Shown here: positions 9,544-19,271 of the stretch, piece after piece
Position numbering within the stretch: position 1 is the stretch's first letter
Layout: each line of letters begins with the position of its first letter
The notes under the pieces: generated by a model
Seen by the model: only the letters and a program-made list of their open reading frames with translations
What the model was told of the DNA's origin: nothing
Databases searched by the model: none
Source of the DNA: Pelagibacterium sediminicola
GTDB taxonomy: Bacteria > Pseudomonadota > Alphaproteobacteria > Rhizobiales > Devosiaceae
DNA: 64,000 nt
Reading direction: 5' to 3'
Assembly (NCBI RefSeq): GCF_003390885.1
Contig: NZ_QMEL01000003.1
Span: forward strand, 186,001-250,000
Program-made: the position numbers and the translations under genes

Positions 9544-9647
9544 GCATCGCGCAACTTTATGGCAGCAAGGTGTTGGTAAAACCATAACTTCTCTCGGTGA
9601 CAATACCCGGACGATCTGGACTGATTCGCACCCCGGAGGGGAGCCGC

Positions 9648-10409
9648 GTGGCCTTGCCTAACCTTAACACCGATCACTCCGACATTTCGACCTGGGGCAT
9701 TGCCGCAATGGTTTGCGGGGCCATAGCCATCGTTTCGGTCAATCTGGGCGCGCTCGTGCCTGAAAACATCGTCTCGGCCCTGCATGCCAGCCGTCTTGAG
9801 GGTGGCAATGTCAACCAGCTCCGTACGGGAATGGCGGAGGTGCGGGCCGAGAACCTGCGCCTGACGCGCGATACGCGCGCGCTGCTCTCGCGGTTCAACC
9901 TGCTCGACGACGACAGTGGCGAGGTCATCCGCAGGCTTGCCGCGGTCGAGCGCAGCCTTCCGCTGCTGATCGAATCCCTGCCGCTTGACGCCGATATCGA
10001 CCGTTCACTGCTGACCGCCTCCATCGCGGCGACGAGCCCCGAAGTCTACGAGGCCGATGGCGGTATCATCATCGTGCGTCAGAGCGCTCTTTTCGAGGAC
10101 GTTGACGCCAGTGGGCCAGGCGACCAGCCGATGCCGCCCCCGCTGGGTGACGGCTATGGCGTTGCCCTGGGCAACGAGGTGCTGCGCCAGAGCGTTTCCA
10201 TGCGGCGCAGCGAAATCCTTACGCGGTCGGGTCCGATGCTCAACGAGCTTGCATTCGTCATGGGAGAGACCAACGAACTCGACAAGGCTAGGATTATCGC
10301 AGGGCCGCTTGCCGATTACGAAGCCGCGCATATCCTGTGCGAGCCGCTGACCGCGATGGGCATCGCCTGTGAGCCCGTGCCGTTCGTGGGCGAGGACTGG
10401 CCTGACTGA
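9648..10409 (+). CDS. Membrane-anchored protein with possible SPOR-like C-terminus
   Basis: Unknown protein of about 253 residues. GTG at 9648 is chosen because GGAGGGG lies at ideal distance; the frame is open from 9597, but that start lacks such a site. A single transmembrane segment (about residues 15-35: WGIAAMVCGAIAIVSVNLGA) is followed by a helical, likely coiled-coil region rich in RAENLRLTRDTRALLSRF, then an acidic linker. The last 30 residues (GPLADYEAAHILCEPLTAMGIACEPV) resemble the second half of a SPOR peptidoglycan-binding domain. A periplasmic cell-envelope role is inferred only. It is divergent from glmU. Confidence 0.65.
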   Translation: MALPNLNTDHSDISTWGIAAMVCGAIAIVSVNLGALVPENIVSALHASRLEGGNVNQLRTGMAEVRAENLRLTRDTRALLSRFNLLDDDSGEVIRRLAAVERSLPLLIESLPLDADIDRSLLTASIAATSPEVYEADGGIIIVRQSALFEDVDASGPGDQPMPPPLGDGYGVALGNEVLRQSVSMRRSEILTRSGPMLNELAFVMGETNELDKARIIAGPLADYEAAHILCEPLTAMGIACEPVPFVGEDWPD

Positions 10410-10437
10410 ACGGGTGTCTGCAAAACCCAAAAAGCGG

Positions 10438-10465
10438 TTGACACCGCGCCTTCAGATACTATGTT
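10438..10465 (+). promoter_or_regulatory. Promoter of tRNA-Lys
   Basis: A perfect TTGACA (10438-10443) and TATGTT (10460-10465) with a 16-base spacer lie about 40 bases before the tRNA. Strong match to the housekeeping consensus used by alphaproteobacterial tRNA genes. Confidence 0.7.
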
Positions 10466-10505
10466 CCGCGCGTCGTCGGCCAGCACAGGCGACCCCCTGG
10501 TTCAA

Positions 10506-10581
10506 GGGCTCGTAGCTCAGCTGGTAGAGCACTCGACTTTTAATCGAGTTGTCACGGGTTCGAATCCCGTCGAGCCTACCA
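10506..10581 (+). tRNA. tRNA-Lys (anticodon UUU)
   Basis: A full cloverleaf of 76 bases: acceptor GGGCTCG/CGAGCCT (first pair G-U), D stem GCTC/GAGC, anticodon stem CTCGA/TCGAG with loop CTTTTAA (anticodon TTT), T stem ACGGG/CCCGT with TTCGAAT, and an encoded 3' CCA. No integrase or att duplication is seen nearby. The next gene starts 35 bases on without an obvious terminator. Confidence 0.97.
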
Positions 10582-10616
10582 AACTTTTCCAGGAAATTCG
10601 GGGGCGCTGGCATAGG

Positions 10617-11060
10617 ATGAAAACACTTTTTCGGGGCGTGGTCGTTGCAGCCACGGCGATGACCCTGCCCGTCCCGCTTGCCGCGCAGAACGTCCATACG
10701 TCCTTGCTCTATGAGCAGGTGCTCGAAAATATCGACATCGCGCCGCCGGGCTATGTGCTCGACAGTTTCGGCATCGTGCGGCTCACCCCCGGCGCGGCCT
10801 CGCACATATCGCTCGATGTGCCCGCCGGGCGCACCATCGAGATCATGGGCGATTGTGATGACGACTGTTTCGATCTCGACCTCGTGGTCTATTCGCCCGA
10901 CAAGACGGTGCTGGCCGAGGATATCGAGGACGATTATTACCCCATCGTCGATTTCACCGCAGGCGATACCGGGCGCATCGAAATGGAACTCATCATGCAG
11001 GATTGTGAGGCCAACTATTGCTACGCGGCCTATTCGGTCTTCATCGCGCCCGAATCCTGA
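10617..11060 (+). CDS. Secreted four-cysteine protein, PPC-like
   Basis: Unknown 147-residue protein. A signal peptide (MKTLFRGVVVAATAMTLP, then VPLAAQ) suggests export with cleavage after AAQ. The mature part has two closely spaced cysteine pairs (GDCDDDCFD and CEANYC), probably two disulfides in the periplasm. The pattern of alternating strands with DLDLVVYSPDKTVLAED resembles bacterial pre-peptidase C-terminal (PPC) beta-sandwich domains; this is inference. It sits 35 bases after tRNA-Lys and 9 bases before the next gene, so it may be read with both. The start is the first ATG after the tRNA; the ribosome site is weak. Confidence 0.7.
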   Translation: MKTLFRGVVVAATAMTLPVPLAAQNVHTSLLYEQVLENIDIAPPGYVLDSFGIVRLTPGAASHISLDVPAGRTIEIMGDCDDDCFDLDLVVYSPDKTVLAEDIEDDYYPIVDFTAGDTGRIEMELIMQDCEANYCYAAYSVFIAPES

Positions 11061-11069
11061 CAGCACGGC

Positions 11070-11597
11070 ATGAATACGATCGCCTCAAGGCTCAAAGCCA
11101 TCGCCGTCACTGCCCTCGCCTTTGCGGCGGGCGCCTTTGCCATGCTGGGGCTTGTGTGGGTGCTGGGCACCTATCTGCCGGGTGGCTTGGGCAGAGCAGC
11201 CCTTGACAACTATGGCCCGCACGGCTCGATTGCCGCGCTCACCGATCTGCGCGCCCTATCGGCGCTGACAGCGGCCTTTCTCGTCATCACCGGGCTCGTG
11301 CTGGTGATCGATTCCGCCTATTGCGACCGAATGATCGGGGTTTTCTCCGACGTCCTTTTGATGGTGATGGCGGCGATCGCCGGGTTCGTGGCCGGGTACT
11401 GGCTGCTGTTGCGACTGGCCGACTATGCCAATTTCATCGGCATGGGTTTTGTCCGGGCGGCGATCGTTTGTCCCCTGATCGTTTTCGGCGTGAGCCTGCT
11501 TCCGCTTGGCAGGATTCGGGGGAACTGGCCGATGCGGATCGCGCTGATTCTCATCCTCCTTGCAAGCGGTCCTGTCCTTCTGGTCCTGACTGACTAG
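11070..11597 (+). CDS. Five-TM inner membrane protein of unknown function
   Basis: The 175 residues are dominated by five predicted membrane helices, at about 10-32, 62-84, 89-115, 123-146 and 151-172, with only short loops such as GGLGRAALDNYGPHG. I recognise no catalytic motif. It follows the secreted four-cysteine protein by 9 bases, so the two may work together at the envelope. No family assigned. Confidence 0.65.
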   Translation: MNTIASRLKAIAVTALAFAAGAFAMLGLVWVLGTYLPGGLGRAALDNYGPHGSIAALTDLRALSALTAAFLVITGLVLVIDSAYCDRMIGVFSDVLLMVMAAIAGFVAGYWLLLRLADYANFIGMGFVRAAIVCPLIVFGVSLLPLGRIRGNWPMRIALILILLASGPVLLVLTD

Positions 11598-11656
11598 TCC
11601 TGTTTCTCGGAACCGGGGCAATCGCGGCGGCGTTTTACTGGCAAATGAAACGATAA

Positions 11657-11674
11657 GCCTGCCAACAGGCAGGC
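11657..11674. promoter_or_regulatory. Hairpin directly upstream of the barrel gene's ribosome site
   Basis: GCCTGCC-AACA-GGCAGGC forms a perfect 7-bp stem whose 3' arm abuts the GGAGC of the downstream gene at 11687. It could protect the 5' end or modulate translation; function inferred only. Confidence 0.4.
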
Positions 11675-11686
11675 GGAGCTTTTGCC

Positions 11687-12274
11687 ATGAAGATCGCAGC
11701 CTTCGCCCTTGCGGCGAGCGTATTCGCATTGCCTGCACTTGCCCAGGACATCCAGCAATCGGATAGAAACGTTTTCATCCTGAGCGGCCCGATGGGAGCC
11801 GGCGACATGGCCGACATGCTGAACCCCTTTGACGTGCGGTACGAGAACACCATCGTTCTGGGCGCGGGATACCAGCAGTTCTTTGGCGAACCTCTCGACG
11901 ATTTCCGGGTCGGACTTGAAGTGGGCGGCGCCGTCCGGGCCGGGTCCGAGCGCACGACCGGCGAGATCTGGGGCGGCGTGGTGGGCCGCTATGACGGGAT
12001 CGTTGTCGGGGACGGCTTAAGAATTTCGCCAGCGCTGACCTTCGGAGTCAGCGTGGTGGACGATACGATGGGGATCGAGGCGTGGCGGGAAGACCATGAC
12101 GGGCTGCCCGGCAACGTTTTGTTCTATCTCAGCCCCGAGGTCAGTTTTTCGAGCGCGGAAAACCCCGATACCGAGCTGTTCTGGCGCATTCACCATCGGT
12201 CGGGCGCATGGAACAGCTTTGGCGGCGGCGGCAGCGCCAATGCCACGACGATCGGGTTCAGGACGGGGTTTTAG
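11687..12274 (+). CDS. Outer-membrane beta-barrel, possibly PagL-like lipid A deacylase family
   Basis: The 195 residues start with a clear signal peptide (MKIAAFALAASVFALPALAQ), show alternating beta-strand patterns throughout, and end in GFRTGF, with the C-terminal Phe used by the BAM complex. Near the end, HHRS at about residues 169-172 recalls the His-x-Ser pair of PagL/acyloxyacyl-hydrolase-like enzymes, but the expected downstream Glu is not evident. A lipid-A-modifying activity is therefore only a suggestion. GGAGC precedes the ATG. Codon use is like its neighbours. Confidence 0.65.
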   Translation: MKIAAFALAASVFALPALAQDIQQSDRNVFILSGPMGAGDMADMLNPFDVRYENTIVLGAGYQQFFGEPLDDFRVGLEVGGAVRAGSERTTGEIWGGVVGRYDGIVVGDGLRISPALTFGVSVVDDTMGIEAWREDHDGLPGNVLFYLSPEVSFSSAENPDTELFWRIHHRSGAWNSFGGGGSANATTIGFRTGF

Positions 12275-12297
12275 GGCTAACTGATCAGGGCTAACCC

Positions 12298-12473
12298 TCA
12301 GTCGTCCAGCTTGTGGCCGTCGAGCCGCTGGGAAGCCAGCTTGTCCTCGGCCTTGCGCTTTTCGCGCTCGGCTTTCGTCTGGCCGAACTTTGCGCGATTG
12401 GCTTCGGCCTTCTTATCCTCACCGGCCCGCGCCTTGCGCTTTCTCGCCAACCTCAGATTGACGATTTCGGCCA

Positions 12474-12474
<1 letters not shown>
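12298..12474 (-). CDS. DUF4169 family small basic protein
   Basis: A 58-residue protein starting MAEIVNLRLARKRKARAG, then an alternating Lys/Glu/Arg-rich helix, ending LDGHKLDD. This is the DUF4169 pattern, a small alphaproteobacterial family of unknown function. Its ATG overlaps the pyrG stop by one base (TGATG), so it is translationally coupled to CTP synthase. The frame is open further upstream, but only inside pyrG. Confidence 0.85.
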
Positions 12475-14105
<1,631 letters not shown>

Positions 14106-14154
14106 TTACCTTACATATGCCGTATCGATTCGCAGCGCGTTTTTTGAGTGCGCT

Positions 14155-14186
14155 CACACAAAAAAGAAGGGGATGTTTCCATCCCC
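14155..14186 (-). terminator. Rho-independent terminator of secG
   Basis: In the direction of secG transcription, GGGGATG-GAAA-CATCCCC (14186 to 14169) is a 7-bp GC stem with a stable GNRA-like tetraloop, followed by TTCTTTTTTG. It sits 27 bases past the secG stop. Confidence 0.88.
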
Positions 14187-14212
14187 ATTCTCTTGTTCAG
14201 TTATCCGGACCC

Positions 14213-14668
14213 TCAGTTGCCCGGGGTGTCCGTCTGGGCGGGCGCCTCGGGGACCATGAGGTCCGCGTCGCTGCCGGCGGGTGCTGCCGGGGCGGTCAGA
14301 TCGTCCTGTGCGGGCGCCGGCTGGGCCGGAGCGGGCGCGGAAAGATCGTCAGCGCCGCCGCCCATGGCATCGAGCGCGTCGAGAACCGAAGCGGGCGAAC
14401 CGTCGGGGCTCTGCACGGCACGGTCCAGAATGGAGGTGGAAGACCGATCGATCTGGCTCACGATAGTCAGGGCGATCGCGGTCGCCATGAACAGAGTGCC
14501 CAGAATCGCGGTCGTGCGCGTCAAAAGATTGGCCGAGCCGCGCGCCGTCATGAAACCGCCACCACCGCCGCCCATGCCCAGCCCACCGCCTTCGGAGCGC
14601 TGCAGCAGAATGACGACGATCATGGCCAGCACGATCAGCAGATAGGCGACAATCAAAACTGTTGCCAT
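14213..14668 (-). CDS. secG: Preprotein translocase subunit SecG
   Basis: A small subunit of the SecYEG channel. The 151 residues have two membrane helices (about 3-22 and 53-73) separated by the signature LLQRSEGGGLGMGGGGGGF loop, and then an unusually long Ala/Pro/Asp-rich C-terminal tail of about 75 residues, as found in alphaproteobacterial SecG. It lies downstream of tpiA (the tpiA-secG-pyrG order is common in proteobacteria), but an intergenic repeat separates them. Confidence 0.95.
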   Translation of the reverse strand: MATVLIVAYLLIVLAMIVVILLQRSEGGGLGMGGGGGGFMTARGSANLLTRTTAILGTLFMATAIALTIVSQIDRSSTSILDRAVQSPDGSPASVLDALDAMGGGADDLSAPAPAQPAPAQDDLTAPAAPAGSDADLMVPEAPAQTDTPGN

Positions 14669-14835
14669 GGGACAGGTCAGTCCTTGTCAATAGAAAGCCG
14701 ACCCCGATGTCGTCATCGGGATCGTCCGGTTCAAGTCCGTTGTTTGTTGGCGCGGTTCTACACGCAAAGATTGAATATGGCCAGATGGGAGATTGGGTTT
14801 TTTGACTGCTTTGTCGTTCCTGGAGACATCGCTGT

Positions 14836-14962
14836 CCCCCTCACCCCCAACCCCTCTCCCACGAGGGGAGAGGGGGGCTCAAGGGCCGATACATCCACAG
14901 GGTTTCCCTTCTCCCCTCGTGGGAGAAGGTGGATCGCCCGAAGGGCGAGACGGATGAGGGGG
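14836..14962. repeat. 127-bp palindromic repeat element with terminal inverted repeats
   Basis: The element is bounded by CCCCCTCA (14836-14843) and TGAGGGGG (14955-14962). Inside, CTCTCCCACGAGGGGAGAG (left) and TTCTCCCCTCGTGGGAGAA (right) are inverse copies and each folds on itself; a third hairpin is CGCCC-GAAG-GGGCG. This is a non-coding, MITE-like interspersed repeat of a type very common in proteobacterial intergenic DNA. Its right end touches the tpiA stop codon exactly, so it lies in the tpiA 3' untranslated region. Confidence 0.85.
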
Positions 14963-15718
14963 CTACGATGCTGCGACAATCGCGAAAAAATCATCCGCCT
15001 TCAGACTCGCGCCACCCACCAGCGCGCCATCGACGTTCGGAACACTAAGGATTTCCTCGGCATTGGACGGCTTGACCGATCCGCCATAGAGAATGCGTGC
15101 TGCCGCCCCAGCCTCCCCGAAACGCTCAACGAGCAATTGCCGGATATGGGCGTGCATGTCGGCAATGTCGGCGATGGTCGGCGTCTTGCCGGTGCCGATG
15201 GCCCAGACGGGCTCGTAGGCGATGATGATTTCAGTGCCATCGCCATAATCCGGCAAGGACGATGCGAACTGGTCGGCGACCACGCGATTCGCGCTGCCCG
15301 CTTCCCGCTCGGCCTCGGTTTCGCCCACACAGATTACCGGGATCAGCCCTGCCCCCAGCGCCACGTCCGCCTTGGCGCGCACATCGGCGCTGGTTTCGCC
15401 GTGGTCGGTGCGCCGCTCGGAGTGGCCGACAATGACATGGGTCGCGCCGGCGTCGGTCAGCATCTGTGCGCTGATATCGCCGGTGTGGGCCCCCGATGCC
15501 GCCGCGTGGCAATCCTGCCCGCCGACCGCGATGGCGCTGCCGGAGGCGGTTTCGGATGCGCGATGGAGAAGCGTTGCGGGCGGACAGATAAGGATATCGG
15601 CCCTGGCCGCGCCACTATCGGCGACGAGGTTCCGGAGGCGCGAGATCTCCGCGAGCGCGGCACCCGTGCCGTTCATTTTCCAGTTGCCGGCGATCAGTGG
15701 CCGCTTGTCCGTGCTCAT
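14963..15718 (-). CDS. tpiA: Triosephosphate isomerase
   Basis: TpiA interconverts dihydroxyacetone phosphate and glyceraldehyde-3-phosphate. It has 251 residues and the N-terminal motif [11 protein letters not shown] (catalytic Lys). GHSERR carries the catalytic His, [15 protein letters not shown] carries the catalytic Glu and loop 6, and [13 protein letters not shown] binds phosphate. The ATG is at 15718 and the gene is divergent from ppiD. A MITE-like repeat begins at its stop codon. Confidence 0.98.
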   Translation of the reverse strand: MSTDKRPLIAGNWKMNGTGAALAEISRLRNLVADSGAARADILICPPATLLHRASETASGSAIAVGGQDCHAAASGAHTGDISAQMLTDAGATHVIVGHSERRTDHGETSADVRAKADVALGAGLIPVICVGETEAEREAGSANRVVADQFASSLPDYGDGTEIIIAYEPVWAIGTGKTPTIADIADMHAHIRQLLVERFGEAGAAARILYGGSVKPSNAEEILSVPNVDGALVGGASLKADDFFAIVAAS

Positions 15719-15764
15719 CGTGTCTCCCTGATTGCGCTTGCGCAGTCCATGTCAATGTCTTAAC

Positions 15765-15793
15765 CCGGCTCGCGAACGTGCCTTGCGAGCCGG
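15765..15793. promoter_or_regulatory. Perfect 9-bp inverted repeat in the tpiA/ppiD divergent region
   Basis: CCGGCTCGC (15765-15773) and GCGAGCCGG (15785-15793) are exact complements with an 11-base loop and no T-run. The right arm overlaps the predicted -35 of ppiD (TTGCGA 15783-15788), so the site could be an operator. Confidence 0.45.
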
Positions 15794-15812
15794 AATGGAC
15801 CTTGTCTATTAT
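15783..15812 (+). promoter_or_regulatory. Candidate promoter of the ppiD-trp-moa operon
   Basis: TTGCGA (15783-15788), an 18-base spacer and TATTAT (15807-15812), about 75 bases before the chosen ppiD start. It would drive the entire collinear block to moeA. No leader peptide with Trp codons or attenuator was seen. Confidence 0.45.
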
Positions 15813-15885
15813 GCGCCCGCCTCAAAAGCCATAGGCCGGCGCTTTGGACGAAAGCATCGGCCACACCTCGATCGAATGGGACAAC

Positions 15886-17757
15886 ATGCTCGACAATATG
15901 CGTAATTTCGGCCGGAGCTGGGTCGCAAAGATTTTTCTTGCCGTGGTCGTCCTGGCCGTCGCGGGGTTCGGCCTGCCGAGCATCTTTCTCGATCTCAACG
16001 CCAATACGGTGGCGCGGGTGGGCGACCAGAACGTCACCGCACGCGAATTCGATCGCATCTATCGCAGCCGGCTGAACCAGTTCGCCGCCCAGACGGGCAT
16101 GTCGCCCACCGCGCAGCAGGCGCTGGCCTTCGGACTGCCCAACGCAACGCTGGCGCAACTGGCCAACGACGCGGCGCTGGAAACGCTGGCCCAGCGGCTT
16201 TCGCTCGGCGCTTCCGAGGACAAGCTCGCCGAACTGGTCCGCCGCGACCCGTCCTTTGCGGGCGCGCTGGGCGCGTTTGACCGCACGGCTTTCATCACGG
16301 TACTGCGGCAGGCGGGGTATACGGAGAGCGAATATCTCAATCTCCAGCGCAAGGCGGCCAAGCGCGAGCAGGTCGGCATGATGCTCGATGGCGTGCGCAT
16401 GCCGCAATTTGCCGCCGATCTCGCCAATTCCTACGAGAACGAGCGCCGGGTGATCGAATATATCGAGCTCAACCCGATGTTTTTCACGAGCGTCGAGGAG
16501 CCTTCCGAGAGCGATCTTTCGCAGTTCTTTGCTGAAAATCAGGAGCGCTTCCGCACCGAGGAAACCCGTGTCGTCCGCCTCCTGCCCCTGACGCCCGAGG
16601 CACTGGCGGCGGGCGTCGAGATCACCGACGCCCAGATCGAAGCCGAATATGAGCGCACGGCGGCCAGCTATACCACGGTCGAGCAGCGCCGCATCAGCCA
16701 GCTTCTGCTCAACGCCCCCGAAACGCTGGCGCTGTTCGAGGCCGGGCTGGCCGAGGGGCGCGACTTTGCCGAACTGACGCTCGAAGCGGGCGTCGAAACC
16801 GATGTCAGCCCGCTGGGGCTGTTCGCCCAAACGCAACTGACCGATGCCGCACTGGCGCAAGCCGCCTTCTCGCTTCCCGAAGGCGGTTTCGCCATTATCC
16901 CCGGCGCGCTGGGGCAGCGGGCCATCTGGGTTTCCGAAATCATCGAAGGCGGGCAGCAGCCGCTCGAAGCGGTGCGCGACCGGATCGAGCAGAATTTGCG
17001 CCTCGCCGCGGGACGCGACGAACTGCTCACGGCATACGATGCGATCGAGGAGGCCCGCGCGGCCTTCCAGCCGATCGACGATGTCGCCGCCGGATACGGG
17101 CTTGAGATCCACGAGATCGGGCTGACCCGTTCGGGTGCCGCGCTCGAGAACATCGAGACCATCCCGCCCACCGCCCGCGAAACGGTCGTCAACCAGATAT
17201 TCTCGGCATCCCAGGACGCGACCTTCACGCCCGCAATCAGCCTGGGCTCGAACCGCGCGGTCTTTTTCGAGCTGCTTTCGGTGGAACCCGAGCGCGACCA
17301 GACGCTGGACGAAGTGCGCGACGAGGTGATCGCCGCCTGGCAGGACCTCCAGACAGACAACGCCATCCTCACCGCCGCCGAGGACATGGTGGCCCAGCTT
17401 GATGCGGGCGGCGACATACTTACCGTTGCCATGGACAGCGGGGGCATTCCACAAGTCTCGCAGCCCTTTGGCCGCACCGGATCGACCGATGGCATCATCG
17501 GCCCCGAAGTTGCGCGCGCCGCCTTTATCGGGGGCGAAGGGACGGCGGGTTATCTCCAGACCCCCGAGGGCGATGTGATCGTCTTCCAGGTGAGTTCGGT
17601 GACTCCCGCGCCAGCGGGCGGGACGTCCGAAGTCGCCGCGATGATGCAGAACACCTTTGCCGACCAGGTGTTTTCCGGGTTCGTTGAAGGACTGCGGCAG
17701 GATATGCCCATCCGGATCAACCAGGAAACGCTCAACCGCCTGATCGGGCTCGAATAG
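15886..17757 (+). CDS. ppiD: Periplasmic chaperone / peptidyl-prolyl isomerase PpiD-like
   Basis: An inner-membrane-anchored SurA/PpiD-type protein of 623 residues that helps newly exported proteins fold at the Sec exit. It starts MLDNMRNFGRSWVAKIF, then one membrane helix (about residues 12-34), a SurA_N-like helical region, a parvulin-like domain at about 220-340 and a large C-terminal chaperone part. A TTG start at 15844 is possible, but MLDNMR is the family-typical N-terminus. The stop is 8 bases before trpE, making this the first gene of the tryptophan operon, an arrangement seen in several alphaproteobacteria. Confidence 0.92.
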   Translation: MLDNMRNFGRSWVAKIFLAVVVLAVAGFGLPSIFLDLNANTVARVGDQNVTAREFDRIYRSRLNQFAAQTGMSPTAQQALAFGLPNATLAQLANDAALETLAQRLSLGASEDKLAELVRRDPSFAGALGAFDRTAFITVLRQAGYTESEYLNLQRKAAKREQVGMMLDGVRMPQFAADLANSYENERRVIEYIELNPMFFTSVEEPSESDLSQFFAENQERFRTEETRVVRLLPLTPEALAAGVEITDAQIEAEYERTAASYTTVEQRRISQLLLNAPETLALFEAGLAEGRDFAELTLEAGVETDVSPLGLFAQTQLTDAALAQAAFSLPEGGFAIIPGALGQRAIWVSEIIEGGQQPLEAVRDRIEQNLRLAAGRDELLTAYDAIEEARAAFQPIDDVAAGYGLEIHEIGLTRSGAALENIETIPPTARETVVNQIFSASQDATFTPAISLGSNRAVFFELLSVEPERDQTLDEVRDEVIAAWQDLQTDNAILTAAEDMVAQLDAGGDILTVAMDSGGIPQVSQPFGRTGSTDGIIGPEVARAAFIGGEGTAGYLQTPEGDVIVFQVSSVTPAPAGGTSEVAAMMQNTFADQVFSGFVEGLRQDMPIRINQETLNRLIGLE

Positions 17758-17765
17758 GACAGAAG

Positions 17766-19271
17766 ATGGATTCGGGGTTCAACGCGTTTGCCGCGGCCTA
17801 TGATGCGGGAAAAGGTCAGGTGATCTATCGGCGCGTCGTCGCCGATCTTGAAACTCCGGTGGGAACCTATCTCAAGCTGGCGGCGGACCGGACCCACACA
17901 TTCCTGCTCGAATCGGTCGAGGGCGGCGCCACCAAGGGGCGCTACTCGATCATCGGGCTCGAACCGGACCTGTTGTGGCGCGTCGTCGACGGGCGCGCGG
18001 AAATCAACCGCAAGGCGGCGCTCGACAGGGATGCCTTCGCTCCCGTTCCGGGCGCGCCGCTCGATACGCTCAAGGCGCTGATCGCGGAAAGCCGGATCGA
18101 CATGCCCCCGGCCCTGCCCGCGAACTCGGCCGGTGTCTTCGGGTATCTCGGTTACGACATGGTGCGGTTCATGGAAGAACTGCCCGACGCCAACCCCGAT
18201 ACCATCGGAGTGCCCGACGCGATCATGATGCGTCCGTCCATGCTGGCGGTGTTCGATTCCCTCAGGGACGAACTTTATCTCTCTGCGCCCGTCTATCCTC
18301 GCGAGGGCGTGAGCGCGCGGCAGGCCCATGAGGCCGCGCAGAGCCGGATCGAGGGCGCCATCGCGCGTCTCGAGCGCCCCCTTCCCCGTTCGGGCGATAT
18401 TCCCGACCTCGAAAAGATCGAGGTGACCAGCAACACCTCGCGCGACGAGTATTCCGCGATGGTCGAGAAGGCACAGGACTATATCGCGGCGGGAGACATC
18501 TTCCAGGTGGTGCTGAGCCAGCGGTTCTCCGCCGATTTCACCCTGCCCCCGACCGCGCTCTACCGGGCGCTGCGGCGCACCAATCCATCGCCATATATGT
18601 ATTTTCTCGATTTCGGCGGCTTCGCGGTTGCCGGGTCGAGCCCGGAAATCCTCGTGCGCGTCGATGAGGGCGAGGTCACCATCCGCCCGATTGCCGGCAC
18701 CCGCAAGCGCGGCGCGACGCCCGAGCGCGACAGGGAACTGGCCGAAGAGCTGCTGGCGGACCCCAAGGAGCTGTCCGAGCATCTGATGCTGCTCGATCTG
18801 GGGCGCAACGATGTGGGGCGGGTCGCCAAGGTGGGGACCGTCAGGGTCACCGACAGGTTCTTCCTCGAATATTATTCCCACGTCATGCACATCGTCTCCA
18901 ACGTCGTGGGTGAACTCGATCCGAAATACGATTTCATCGACGCCCTTTCGGCGGGATTCCCCGCAGGCACCGTGTCCGGTGCCCCCAAGGTACGGGCCAT
19001 GGAGATCATCGACGAACTCGAAAAGGCGCGGCGCGGGGTCTATGCCGGATGCGTCGGCTATTTCGGCGCGGACGGGCGGATGGATACCTGTATCGTGCTG
19101 CGCACCGCCTTGCTCAAGGACGGCAAGCTTTACGTGCAGGCAGGCGCCGGGATCGTCGCGGACTCCAAGCCCGAACTCGAACAGCTCGAATGCGAGAACA
19201 AGGCGCGGGCCCTTTTCAGCGCCGCCGAAGAAGCGCTACGCTACGCGGGCGAAGCGAAAGTTGGGCAGTGA
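17766..19271 (+). CDS. trpE: Anthranilate synthase component I
   Basis: TrpE converts chorismate to anthranilate. It has 501 residues, with the LLES feedback (tryptophan-binding) motif at residues 47-50. The C-terminal chorismate-binding core includes PIAGTRKRGATPERD, ELSEHLMLLDLGRNDVGRV, FPAGTVSGAPKVRAMEI and the ending of the active-site region QAGAGIVADSKPELE. It is a stand-alone protein, not the TrpE-TrpG fusion found in Rhizobium and Brucella. The stop overlaps the trpG ATG by one base. Confidence 0.98.
   Translation: MDSGFNAFAAAYDAGKGQVIYRRVVADLETPVGTYLKLAADRTHTFLLESVEGGATKGRYSIIGLEPDLLWRVVDGRAEINRKAALDRDAFAPVPGAPLDTLKALIAESRIDMPPALPANSAGVFGYLGYDMVRFMEELPDANPDTIGVPDAIMMRPSMLAVFDSLRDELYLSAPVYPREGVSARQAHEAAQSRIEGAIARLERPLPRSGDIPDLEKIEVTSNTSRDEYSAMVEKAQDYIAAGDIFQVVLSQRFSADFTLPPTALYRALRRTNPSPYMYFLDFGGFAVAGSSPEILVRVDEGEVTIRPIAGTRKRGATPERDRELAEELLADPKELSEHLMLLDLGRNDVGRVAKVGTVRVTDRFFLEYYSHVMHIVSNVVGELDPKYDFIDALSAGFPAGTVSGAPKVRAMEIIDELEKARRGVYAGCVGYFGADGRMDTCIVLRTALLKDGKLYVQAGAGIVADSKPELEQLECENKARALFSAAEEALRYAGEAKVGQ

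Noticed and set aside
10506-10581. tRNA-Lys as an integration site for a mobile island
   Set aside because: No integrase, no duplicated tRNA 3' end and no compositional break were seen.
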